Part shown: positions 46,880 through 56,908 of the stretch, one piece after another
Position numbering within the stretch: the first letter of the stretch is position 1
Layout: each line of letters begins with the position of its first letter
Source: Glebionis coronaria
Taxonomy: Eukaryota; Streptophyta; Magnoliopsida; Asterales; Asteraceae
Direction: 5' to 3'
Assembly: GCA_025667525.1 (NCBI GenBank)
Contig: CM046881.1
Coordinates: forward strand, 30,949,580 to 31,013,579
DNA length: 64,000 bases
Made by a program: the position numbers and the translations under genes
The notes under the pieces: model-generated
What the model saw: only the letters and a program-made list of their open reading frames with translations
The model's database searches: none
What the model was told of the DNA's origin: nothing

Positions 46880-47790
46880 CTCGATATTCTCTGAAATGAT
46901 GAAGTGAATATGGATCTTAAGTAGATGTTATAGTGATTGAGTTGTGGATGAAATTCCGAAAGTTCCGTTTTTTTTTCTCAGTCCGACAATAAATTCCTCA
47001 ATCCGACAAAACGGTAGGCTGGAAAAATTTTGTATCGCCAAATTTTGAAATTGAGTTAGAAATAGCCAAAAACTAGTAGGGAATAAATTTGATTTTACTT
47101 GACCTAAAAATTTTAACTCTTTTTTTTTTAATCTTCGTGTAAACTATGTTCCAGGACTAGTCTAGATAGTGGCTAAGTCTCAAAAATACTCAAACAAACT
47201 TTAACCAAACAGATCTCAATGTCCCATCGCATTGTTGTCCCATCGCGATGTTTTCCCATCGCAATGTCTGTCGCAATGACTTGTCGCAATGTCTGTCGCA
47301 ATGACATGTCGCAATGTCTGCCGCAATGACCTGTCCCAATGTCTGTCGCAATGACCTGTCGCAATGTCTTGTCACAATGTCTATCGCAATGACCTGTCGC
47401 AATGTCTATCGCAATAACCTGTCGCAATGTCCTGTCGCAATGTCAAACTTCAAACCTGTCGCAATATTCAAAACAACACCAATCGCAATTTGAATCGCAA
47501 TCTCGATCGCAATGATAAACCCTAGTCTATTGCGATGGAAAACAAGGTACTTATGTCGCAATATGGGTACTTTTCCGAAACTTTAGGTCAAAAATGAGAT
47601 TTTTGCCTAGAAAAACATGATTTTAACCAAATCAAAACACCCAAATCTCTACCACAACTATTTAGGAGATTGATATCAAGATTTACAGCACGAAAAACAC
47701 AAAAAGAATTTGAAACCGAGATGATTTATTGATTAAATCATGCGAATCAAGTAAAATAACAACAACCAATCATAAATCTACCCCATGGCG
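46880..47790 (-). other. Leader between LTR-B and the Copia gag
   Basis: This is non-coding. The centre is a TCGCAATG minisatellite described separately. Apparent ORFs over it are periodic artefacts of the repeat. Confidence 0.7.
47221..47540. repeat. Minisatellite of CTGTCGCAATGT-type units
   Basis: Units of about 12 bases (CTGTCGCAATGT, CTGTCGCAATGA) alternate, giving a higher-order period of about 24, and degenerate toward both ends. More than 15 units are visible. Each unit contains the palindrome-like TTGCGA/TCGCAA. Confidence 0.88.
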
Positions 47791-47802
47791 ATTGATACCA
47801 AT
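47791..47802 (-). promoter_or_regulatory. Primer binding site next to LTR-B
   Basis: On the minus strand TTGGTATCAAT follows the LTR end, close to the TGGTATCAGAGC-type site used by Copia elements with tRNA-Met primers. Confidence 0.65.
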
Positions 47803-48426
47803 TGTTGTCCCATCGATTTCGTGATGATTAAACAAGAAAGAAAGGTAGAAGATAGATGAATTCTAGAGAGAGAAAGTAGTGAGAGAAAGTAGAGAGAATG
47901 GTTGGAACTTTTGGAGGATTAGATTAGAGAGATGAAAAATGAAAATGACCAACACCCTTCCTAACATGCTAGGAAGGGTATATATAGTCTACCCACATGT
48001 GGGCTTGTTTATGGATTATAGTCTAATGGGCCGGGCTTTCCTTTTGGGCTTTAGTTACTTATGAATGAACTTTAGCATAAAGTTAAGCCAGTATAACACG
48101 ACTAATCTACTACCTATTATAATGTTCTATTATACGATACATACTAAGCATATGACCGAGCATTCTTGTTTGACTCAATATTTTGAGGCTAACATTTTAT
48201 ACTACAAGGAAACCGTAATACTACCTTAAACCAAAACGTGTAGCTTCTGATATGCATATCCTTTCCAAACATATCTCATGCATATCCTAACAAACTACTA
48301 AGAATAATAATGTTTGACTTTATACTAGACCAGGAGCACGTATTGCTCCTACTACTACTAGGACCAGGAGGAACTACATACCTCCTAGTTTATCTATTAC
48401 AAATATCTATTCCATAGGTCCTAACA
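47803..48426 (-). repeat. Copia LTR-B (about 624 bp)
   Basis: On the minus strand it starts TGTTAGGACC and ends GGGACAACA. It contains a TATATATA box followed at once by a perfect ten-base-pair hairpin (CCCTTCCTA mirror, 47954-47979) and then CT-rich leader sequence. A primer site is on its left and a purine tract on its right, so it looks both like a 5' LTR (for the truncated gag) and like a 3' LTR (for the sequence to the right). Confidence 0.72.
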
Positions 48427-48441
48427 ATCCACCCCTAAACT
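48427..48441 (-). promoter_or_regulatory. Purine tract before LTR-B
   Basis: On the minus strand AGTTTAGGGGTGGAT precedes the TGTTAGG start of the LTR, as polypurine tracts do. Confidence 0.65.
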
Positions 48442-49403
48442 TGAATTTGACTGGTTGAGTTCAAGTTTCTTGGTAGATATTGCAAAACAGCATGAGGATT
48501 GAAACAGCAAAACAAATAGCAGCAATATAACTATAAGAATTGAAAACACAAAGACTGCTGCAACCAGTAACTCCGAGAAGCTTCTTGAAAGCTTGGAATA
48601 TATATGCACCTGTTGGATCTTCAGAGCAACATGAGCATATTTGATAAGCCTTTACCAAGTAGCTGCTCGCTCTTAGGCTAGCTAGTCTTTGTGGTGGAAT
48701 AAGCATCACCCTGGGAGACGAGAACCCAGCTTAACTCTTAGAACGTAAATCAATGGTGAGTGGGGGTACCCTAATGATTTTGGGAAAATCATCGTAGCCG
48801 TCAACGGATTTGATTTAGATCTTTTCTATAAGCCGTACTCTTCCGGACTACCCAACTCTTATCAATAAAGCATCGGTGAGCTGAAAAACCCTATAGCTTT
48901 GAGCAAGCTATTACAGCTATCAACGGATTTGATATGAGTCTTTACCAAGAGCCGTACCCATTGGACTAGCCACTTTTCAGTCTAGGACCAAGGCAAGTGA
49001 AAACCATCCAATTTTGGGTAAACTGGCAACCATCAACGGATTTGATAATCACACTAGAGTCGTACCCTCATGGTGAATCAACTCTTTCTTGTCTGCAAGA
49101 CATAATGAATTGAGCACCATTTGTTGTGTGGACTAGGTCCAACACCAGTAGCATACCATATGACAGCCCAAGTGTGAAAAATCCAAGTGTAAAACAGTTT
49201 CATGATGGAAAAGTATAAGCAGATATTATATGATTTACAAGGTTTGAAATTCCATCACATGTTAGAAGTATAAGCAGATATTAGAGAAAAGTTAGGTTCT
49301 GTTGTTTTTTTTAACAAACTAAGGAAAGTGTTAGTCACCAATCACTGTACAGATTAGTGAAAAGAATGTATAAGGTATCAAAAATAGAGAAGAAACAAAC
49401 CAA
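48442..49403 (-). other. Non-coding stretch with three repeats of about 115 bp
   Basis: No gene. Three imperfect units (from about 48752 to 49085) each hold TCAACGGATTTGAT, then a GCCGTACC-like word and GGACTA. The core starts at 48801, 48920 and 49033. The remainder, 49086-49403, shows nothing recognisable. Confidence 0.6.
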
Positions 49404-50357
49404 TCACATACCAGAAGCAGCAAACTTGTCCGCAAACAGCCGAGCTTGAATTCTCTCAATCAAAGTGGTGGTCATAGCAGACTCGTTGCCAGAAGGAGCA
49501 TTTGATACCACCAAGTGGATCTCCAGCATGGCTTCCATGGTAGCAATGGTCAAAGGATACTCCACATCAACAAGCATGAAAACAGTAACACCAGACTCAA
49601 GTTCCAACACATGCACAACACATCCAGCATACAACTTCCACCTTCTTACCACCCACCGAGGTTGTTCCTTCCACACACCAGCATGGGGAGAATCAAGGGG
49701 AATCCAACATTAACTTCAAATCACCCCAAATAGTCAACCTAGGCCAGTTAGGAAGCTCACTAAGAGACTTAGGAATTTCAGCATCAACCAACCCATAAAA
49801 CAGTATAAGATCACGACGTTCCACCCATGAGAAAATGCTTTGCACCCCAGAGACATATCGAGTGTAGCCATCACTAGTCGTGATCACATGAGTATAGGTA
49901 CCAATAGAAATGGGGGATGGCTGAACCTCCCAAGCGATAATCCAGCCTCGGCCAAGAGGTAACTCATTCCCGCTATCAGAAGCGGCATCTATAAGGTGAG
50001 CAGGATCCCTCTTCTCAAATAGAACAGTCTTACCACGACGATCCTTCTTCTTGCGAATAGAATGGCGAGGGGTAGGGACACTAGAAGAGGATTCCTCCTT
50101 TACCTTGACATTGGTAGGAGCAGCAGCAGTAGAAACATAGTCATCAACAAGCATAGGTTCTGAAGTGGCTGCAGCTGCATGTGGAGTGGGGAGTGGTTTA
50201 GTAACCGGTGTAGGTGTAGGATCAAGAGCAGGAGTAGTAAGTGTGGCAGTAAAAGTAGGAGTGGTAGTAACTTCATGAGTTGTGGTATCATCACCAGTAG
50301 AAGGAGTGGGATCAATCTTTGAAGAAGGGGTAGTGGGAACAGCAATGAAGTTGCCAT
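49404..50357 (-). pseudogene. Retroelement gag-like remnant
   Basis: A Pro/Thr-rich N-terminal part (50340-50170) leads into the 153-codon reading 50154-49693 with KKDRRGKTVLFEKRDPAH and LGRGWIIAWEV. A frameshift near 49690 leads to the last segment (49676-49404) containing the module VHVLELESG, FMLVDVEYPLT and ERIQARLFADKF. I associate a C-terminus of the type MLVE..YPLT with uncharacterised ORFs of plant LTR elements, often non-autonomous ones. No enzyme motif is visible. It lies between LTR-B and LTR-A, which do not match one another. Identity is from remembered resemblance and is uncertain. Confidence 0.5.
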
Positions 50358-50380
50358 AAATGTAGAATATTGATAATCAA

Positions 50381-50690
50381 TGAATCTATGAAGGGGTTTG
50401 TTGATTTCTAGAGAGAGAAAGTTAGAGAGAGAAAGTGAGAGAAACTATGTGAATTTTATTAAAATGAAACTAAGGAAATGACAACAACCAACCCCTTTCC
50501 ATGGTGGAAAGGGGTATTTATAGTTCCAAGCATAACATGGGCTTGGGCCGGTCCATGACAAGCCCATGGACCGGTTCTTACTTAAGTTAATAAGCAACTA
50601 ACAACTATCTTCTAACTACGAGCTATTACAACATAAATATTATTGTGGAGTGACCGATACTTCTAATATACGTAAAACGTATTTCTAACA
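50381..50690 (-). repeat. Copia LTR-A (about 310 bp)
   Basis: On the minus strand it starts TGTTAGAAATACG after a strong purine tract. It has a TATAAATA box followed immediately by a hairpin (CCCCTTTCCA mirror, 50492-50514) and a CT-rich leader, the same layout as LTR-B although the sequences differ. The left end is set at TGAATC because a degenerate TTGATTATCAAT primer site follows. The boundary could be off by some bases. Confidence 0.65.
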
Positions 50691-50705
50691 ATCTCCCCCT
50701 AAGGG
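50691..50705 (-). promoter_or_regulatory. Polypurine tract before LTR-A
   Basis: On the minus strand it reads CCCTTAGGGGGAGAT directly before TGTTAGAAAT. It is the proper terminal tract of the large SIRE-like element to the right. Confidence 0.78.
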
Positions 50706-51044
50706 AGGTCACTCCACGTTACAAAATTCTAAACCTAGCATTCTATACTAAGTCTTCGTTCTTTAGCTCGTAGTCTTTTCTTCTTTTCTTTCTTTTGTTG
50801 TGAATATGTTGGTTTGATCTTTTTGACTTTGACTTGAGAGCATTGTTCTTTGGCCTTTCACGTGCGATCTTTGCCTTTCTTGTGAACTTTGCCTCCTCGT
50901 GACTTCATGTTCCACATACTTACGTCTTTTTGTTGAATTCTCGAAAGCTTCAGAGTTTGGTACAGCGGAAGACTTCATCTTGTACTTTCTTGAATTTTTG
51001 CTGAACTTTGTTGCAAAAGACATAAGCATGTGGGAACGACTTTT

Positions 51045-51152
51045 ACAGGTACACCGCAACACCACCGTCTTTACTGGTACACAGCAACGCCACCGTCTTC
51101 AACAGGTACACAGCAACGCCACCGTCTTTAACAGGTACACAGCAACGACACG
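51045..51152. repeat. 29 bp tandem repeat, about 3.8 copies
   Basis: The unit begins ACAGGTACACAGCAACGCCA and ends CCGTCTTTA. Copies start at 51045, 51073, 51102 and 51131, with only one to four changes between them. Confidence 0.88.
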
Positions 51153-51390
51153 AATAAAATGGCTTTGAACATTTTATTCTAATTCGGTAGCATTTTACCT
51201 CCGGTCGGTGAAGACCGTTGGACGATATTAGATATCGTACCCGTGACGGATAGTTTCAATTAAGTAACTTCCTGACAGGATTTCGCGGGTAAACCCGTTC
51301 TCTTTATTCGACCGTCCAAAGCTGACTGCGAACATAAAGAGTGAATCACTTGGATAAATTATCCTTGTGATTAAAAGCCGTCAATTCATG

Positions 51391-51786
51391 TAACCTGGAA
51401 CAAGTGAATTTCAATTAAGATTTTCACCATCGTTGCTTTCCAGTTGTCACGAGCTCAATTCATAAAGAATCTTGCACGTTACCTACCAAGTGCTGTTTGA
51501 TGTTGACACTAGAAGGATTTCCACTCGTCACTGTGGTCAATAAAGAGTCACTCTGAGTGTTCTGGCAAGATCATATGATAATGCGAAGAGGCCTGGAACG
51601 AGTTTAAGTTCAATTAAGAATTAAACCACTTTTACCTTCCAGTTTTTCACAAGATTGGTTCTAAAAGAACCGCACGTGTAACCTACCATGAGCTTGTTTG
51701 ATGTTGGCTCTAGCAGGATTTCCATCTTCATTGTAATACTTACGTATTACTCGGATGTTCTGGCAATATTACAGGAATATTGCGTA
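51391..51786. repeat. Direct duplication of about 200 bp
   Basis: Matching words in order are CCTGGAAC, TTCAATTAAGA, CCAGTT, ACCTACCA, TTTGATGTTG and AGGATTTCC, then TCTGGCAA, at a constant offset of about 200 bases. Identity is moderate, so the duplication is old. Confidence 0.7.
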
Positions 51787-52949
51787 GGACTCATGAAAAT
51801 CTCTTACTTTTCACAGTGTGTGAGAAAGCAAGGAATAAATGGAAAGTGTCCTAATGAGACTTTTGATGATCTCTTGGCTCTAGACTCGATTGTGCGTTTT
51901 GATTTTAGTGAGCGATGGCTGGAGAGGAGTGCCACCTTTTCAATACCAGTCTATTCGGAGTGAATAAACCAATAGATAACGTGTTGATCTCCGTGTGATT
52001 AAAACAAATACCTTTTGAGAGATATTTGAGTTAGCTGGGAAGGGTTGTGCATTGCATCACTGGGTCCATGATGTCTTTCTTCAATACCGAGAATCATTAG
52101 CAAAAATGACCTCAATAGCATATGTATTGACCCGGTTTCTGCCTAAAGTTGTAAGGAGGGCTTCTTTCTTTACACCCTTTATCTTTACATTTCTTTTTCA
52201 TTCTTCAACCCCTTCAATGCTTACCAATACGTCATCACTAGCACCTTGTTGTGATTGTTCCAGTGCTAGCTTAAGTACTTGGTCGGCATTCAGCTACGTT
52301 CACATTCTTTCTCCATCTTTCCTAGGACTTCTAATTCTATCTAGGGAATTGTCCTTGGAAGATTCCATCGGCTCTGATGAATCATTGGACTAAACCTATT
52401 CCTACCACCCTTTTGTCACCACATCCGTCGTGAATTAAGCGTGTTTTGGGAAGGAATTGCCACCATGAAAAATCATTGAAAATCACCTAAGGTACTTGTG
52501 ATATTAAAATCAAAAGTTTTGTACCTTAGGTGTTTTGATCATCAAAAACGCTCCCCCTTAACACGTGCTTAACACATATTAAGTTGGATTATCGTTAAGT
52601 CTTTTTCATCTTTTAGCCAAGTATCACTTACGTCTCCTTAATCCCATTTTCTCCCCTTATCCAAAATGTTAACCATTAATATTTGGGATATTGAATGGAT
52701 TAACCGGTCTTTGGGTAAAAAATGAAATCGATGTTTGGCCATAGAACAAGTTATTGCTCCCCCTTAATTTAATAAGGGATAGTTGTAGTGCTTTGGTATG
52801 ACATATTTTGAAAGATTTAGAATCTCGTGAGAAATTCTTGAAAAATTATCATACCTTAACACTACAGCAAGCCATACAAGCACATTATTCACAAATATAC
52901 ATATTCACAATTGAAAACCAATATAAAGTGACCTGAAATGTACGACCCA

Positions 52950-55900
52950 TTAGATGGATCGTTGCAGTAGCTTGTGGTGCACTAAATACGGTCTTCCACC
53001 CACGAATCTTTCCAAGCTCCTCATCAATCTACGTTCACGGAGCTTTTGATCGATCTTCTTGATCACATACTTCGCCATCTGCCGGTAACCCGGATGCCAA
53101 TCCTCCGTCATCTCTGGCAAAGTCCCACCCGAGTTCAGATGCTCCAACTTTCTTCTGACTTGTAGAAGAGTTCCATCACTATACTTGTGGAGCTCCCCCA
53201 CCCTCATAAACTTCATCAAACCTCGACTGTTCAAGTAGAAAATGCCGTAATTCGGGACAGAATGCCGGTATAGGGACATCTTTCTACATGTTGAGGTAGC
53301 ACTTGATTCACGGGACGGGTTAAGTTGAGCTTCCTTTGATAGCTTTCGACTCCCAACTGAAGATCTTCAACTCGTGACTTGATGACAACGCTTCGTGTGA
53401 ACATACGAAGTGCTGTATTCAATGCAATCAGGTCTTCACGAGGAATATGTGTGAGTTGATCTCGGGTCATCAGAAGCAGCATATCTTCGATATCCTCAAG
53501 GCGAATGATGGAAAAATCTCCTTGCTGGATTTTGTATTCCCTGTCATCCTCCCTTTTCAAGCGAATCTCCGTCACATGATAGTAGCCGTTCTTGGCTTCA
53601 GTTTTCATTCCTAAGATGCTGGAGATGCGGATGTCGGATCTAACATTGCTTCCAGAATTGACCAAGCAGCAACCCCTTTATGCCCTTCGGACTCGTTCGT
53701 CCCAATGAGATGCACCTATGACAGCATACATATCATAATTACGATTCATTTTTGGGACCCAGAGTCGATTTACCTTTTCCTCGATAAAGGGTATTGTCCC
53801 CCAGTTGGCAGCTTTCAGCAAGGTCAGGGAGGTTGCGTACTTTGATGACCCCTTCAGTAGATACACAAGATCATTGGTGATGAAGAAGTCAAGAGCAATC
53901 TGATTATCTTGAGCAGGATCCATTGGAGGTGGAGCTCTTTCTGATGCATGAAGACCTGGCCGTTGAACGGTATTCAGAGCCTTCAGGATCTCATCGGCAT
54001 AGTACTCGAACTCCATTCGGGTTAATCGGGTTTTGGCACGCAGTGTCTTATCTTTCAGTGCTTTCTTGACCAAGGATGGAGTAACCGAAGTCTTATACTC
54101 ATGAGCAAGAAATGCACATAAGTCAATCGGACTTCGGATACGGAGATACAACACATCTTTCTCAGCGTCTGTGATCGGATCATATTGTGCTGCTGCCGTG
54201 ATCCAAGCCTGTGGTGGTGCAGACTCGTCTATCTCCAACGTGTCTTCCCAGTTTCGTGTGCTTGGTTCAGGAACCGTAGATTGTTGTGCTTGTTGTTGAG
54301 GAGTAGAAGTGCGAACATCTACTGGTTCAGTTTCAGGCATTTCGGCAGTGTCGTGAACTGGGGAGTGTTGTGCAGCTTCGGGTTCCGTCACTGATTCTAC
54401 AATCACAGGAGCAATAACAACAGAACTAATGGGGTTAGTGGTAATAGGTAAAGATACAGCGATAGAGATACCGGGAACCGATGACGCTGTAGTGGCATTC
54501 ACATCGTGGCGCCACTTAGTTCGTCTTGATTCCGACGATGTTGATTTGTCCTTCTGCGCTGCATCTTTCTTGGACTTGGTTCCAGTCTTAGCAGTTTTCT
54601 TGGAGCTGGTAACCTTGTCTCCCTCTTTCGGCTGTTCACCCCCATCATCATCCTGATTGTCATCCCCGTTACTACCCCTAGCACTCTCCTGATTCTCATC
54701 ACCACCATCATCGCCATCATCATCATCCTCATCATCCTCATCATCCTCATCATCTTCATCATCATCACCACCCTCGTCATCGTCTTTATCCTTTTCTCCT
54801 TCTTCTTCTTCTTCTTCATCTTCTTCACCCGTACCCTCTTCTTCACTTTCTTCCCTTTCTTCCTCAGGTAAGATGTGATATGGTACCACACTTCCAAACG
54901 TTTTGAATAATCTATCATCCTCCATGATAGCATCATTCAGGGATTTGTATAGAGCCCGTTGAATTCTAGACTTATCAAATGATCCAAGTTCCACCATACG
55001 AGCCTTAAGGATCTTCTTCAATTCAAAATCCGTCAGGTCATAAGCAATCTTGTAGGCGGCTTCTGAAGGATTGGATGATTTGATCATCAAGTTGTCAGCA
55101 GCAAGTGTCTTCAACTCATCACGAAGTTTAGGCATTAGGGATTCAACGGATTCTTGCACTCTTTCTTTCACAGAGGCTTCAAGTGCTTCTTTTTGCTCTT
55201 TGTATTTATCCCTCATCGCTTGAAGTCTGGTGATACGTGCAGCATGCTTATCAGCCTCAGCCTGCTTAACCCGAGCTAGTTCTTCTGCATGTGCTTTTCG
55301 AGTCAACTCCATATCTGAAGCGAACCTAGCAATCATCTCCTCTTGGGCTTTCCTAGATGCTTCTTCACTTTGAGCTCGTCTTTGCAACTCTTGGCGAAGT
55401 TCATCCATTTCGCGTTTGTGAGTATCCACATGTTTGTCAAACATTTCGGCCATCACTAATGCAGCCATTGCAGATGTTGCAGAGCTGCTCTGGGTTGATT
55501 GAAGAGGCTTGGTTGTTACTGCGGTGCTAAGGATGGGAATTATAGGTGGTGGAAGAAATGGTGTTGAAGTCGGTCTGGTTGGTAAGGGTTGTATGGGTGG
55601 AGGTTGAGTTGCTAATGGTTGAGTTGACACCATGATCGTAGGGGCAACAGACTCCTTTTCCACACTTGTTGTAATAGGAATTGATGGCTCCTTCGAAGTG
55701 GAATAGTGTTCAGGTGACCCAAACTCATCAACATCATCTGGTTCCACGTACTCATCCTCAATATCTACCCTTGCACCTGAACCACTACCGCCAGTATCTT
55801 TCCTACTCCTTTGAATAGCAATCTTCATCATTTGTTTCTCGGTTTTATCAAGAGCAGGATCAACAATATCTTCTTCATCACGTAAAGCCATCTCATCAGC

Positions 55901-56908
55901 CTTACCCTTTCCCTTCTTACCCTCTGTCTTCTTCTTCTTGGGTTCGGGTTCAGGTAACGCAGCTGGTTGTTTGCGTTTACCTTTACTCTTAACCGTTGTG
56001 GAAGAGTCTTCTCCAGTCTGAAGGTTTGCTTTCAGCCTCTTGATTTCTATCTGCAGTAGCTTGTAATCAGCAGAACCTTTGATTTTCTCAGACAGAAGGT
56101 AATCAGGAATAGGACCCGGAATCACACCAATAGACGGTCCTTCATGCCTCAAATCCACGGTATCATCAGCTTCTTCAGTGTGATAGCGACTTCCTGCACG
56201 CCTATCAATAGTAGTATCATTTTTCATAAAGTAATTAATGATGAGCTTGATGAACCTTGGATAAGGAAAGAAATTTGTCTTCAGCTTCTTGTTCTGGAAG
56301 AGTTGAAAGGTGAATTCTTCCCATATCAACAAAGCATAATCTGAATTTGCAGCTTTGTACATGCCATAGAAGAGGTTTATTATCGTACTGCGCAAAGCAT
56401 CATGGCCACTCGTTTTTGGTGTAAGACATTTACTGAGAATACCCATCAATGCTCACCATGGTTGTCCTACCTTAGCTGTGGTAAACTCAGATGCAACTCG
56501 TATTTCCGGACATCCAAGTGCGTCAAATAACTCCACGAGTTCTTCTTTAGTAGGATCCCTCGAGAATGACATGCCTTTGGGTGTATCCCGTATACCAAGA
56601 ATCTTATGGAAGTCTGAAACTGTGAGTGTCTACTGCTTGTTGTCGATGGTGAAGGTGATCTTATTTGAAGTGATTTCCTTGGTAGCCCAAAATTCATCCA
56701 TATACTCATAAGGCACCGAGGCACTACTCCTAAGGGCGTTCTTGAAATGAGAGTTATCGAGGATGGCTATGGCGACCTTAAAACCATGGTGAGTGGATTT
56801 AGAGACTTGCTTCAGCCGGTAGTTGTTGGGTATAAACTTAAGGGTTCGTGCTTTAGCAATATCGGCTTCTCTAGATTCTTGGATTGCTTGTACTGTTGGA
56901 TTAGTCAT
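52950..56908 (-). pseudogene. Large post-pol ORF of a SIRE/Maximus-type Copia element, broken
   Basis: One frame runs from ATG 56908 to about 53270, with stops at 56630-56632, 56453-56455 and 53678-53680. A frameshift near 53270 leads to the last 100 codons, ending at 52950. In order there is an N-terminal domain with YEYMDEFWATKEI and FFPYPRFIKLIINYF, then Lys-rich and Pro-rich linkers, a coiled coil (about 55430-55180) and a very acidic Glu/Asp run (near 54840-54680). Ser/Thr-rich text follows, then a C-terminal module with SRVEDLQLGVESYQRKLNL and RRLMRSLERFVGGRPYL. I have met both end modules in Asteraceae Copia-linked proteins of unknown role. It sits where SIRE elements have an env-like gene, but I see no convincing signal peptide or membrane segment. 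Confidence 0.7.

Larger units (their letters stand above)
50706..52949 (-). other. 3' non-coding region of the SIRE-like element
   Basis: No gene is seen. It contains a 29 bp tandem repeat (51045-51152), a direct duplication of about 200 bp (51391-51590 and 51591-51786) and two extra purine tracts near 52551 and 52757. Small ORFs here have no recognisable content. Confidence 0.6.

Noticed and set aside
47173..47427. Two overlapping minus-strand ORFs of 70-84 codons with periodic RQVIAIDI text
   Set aside because: They are direct translations of the TCGCAATG minisatellite. Their period follows the repeat length, not a protein fold.
54429..54936. ORFs opposite or offset to the acidic part of the post-pol ORF, including a Met-rich one
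   Set aside because: They are other-frame readings of GAT/GAG-rich codons; the main frame has the conserved modules on both sides.
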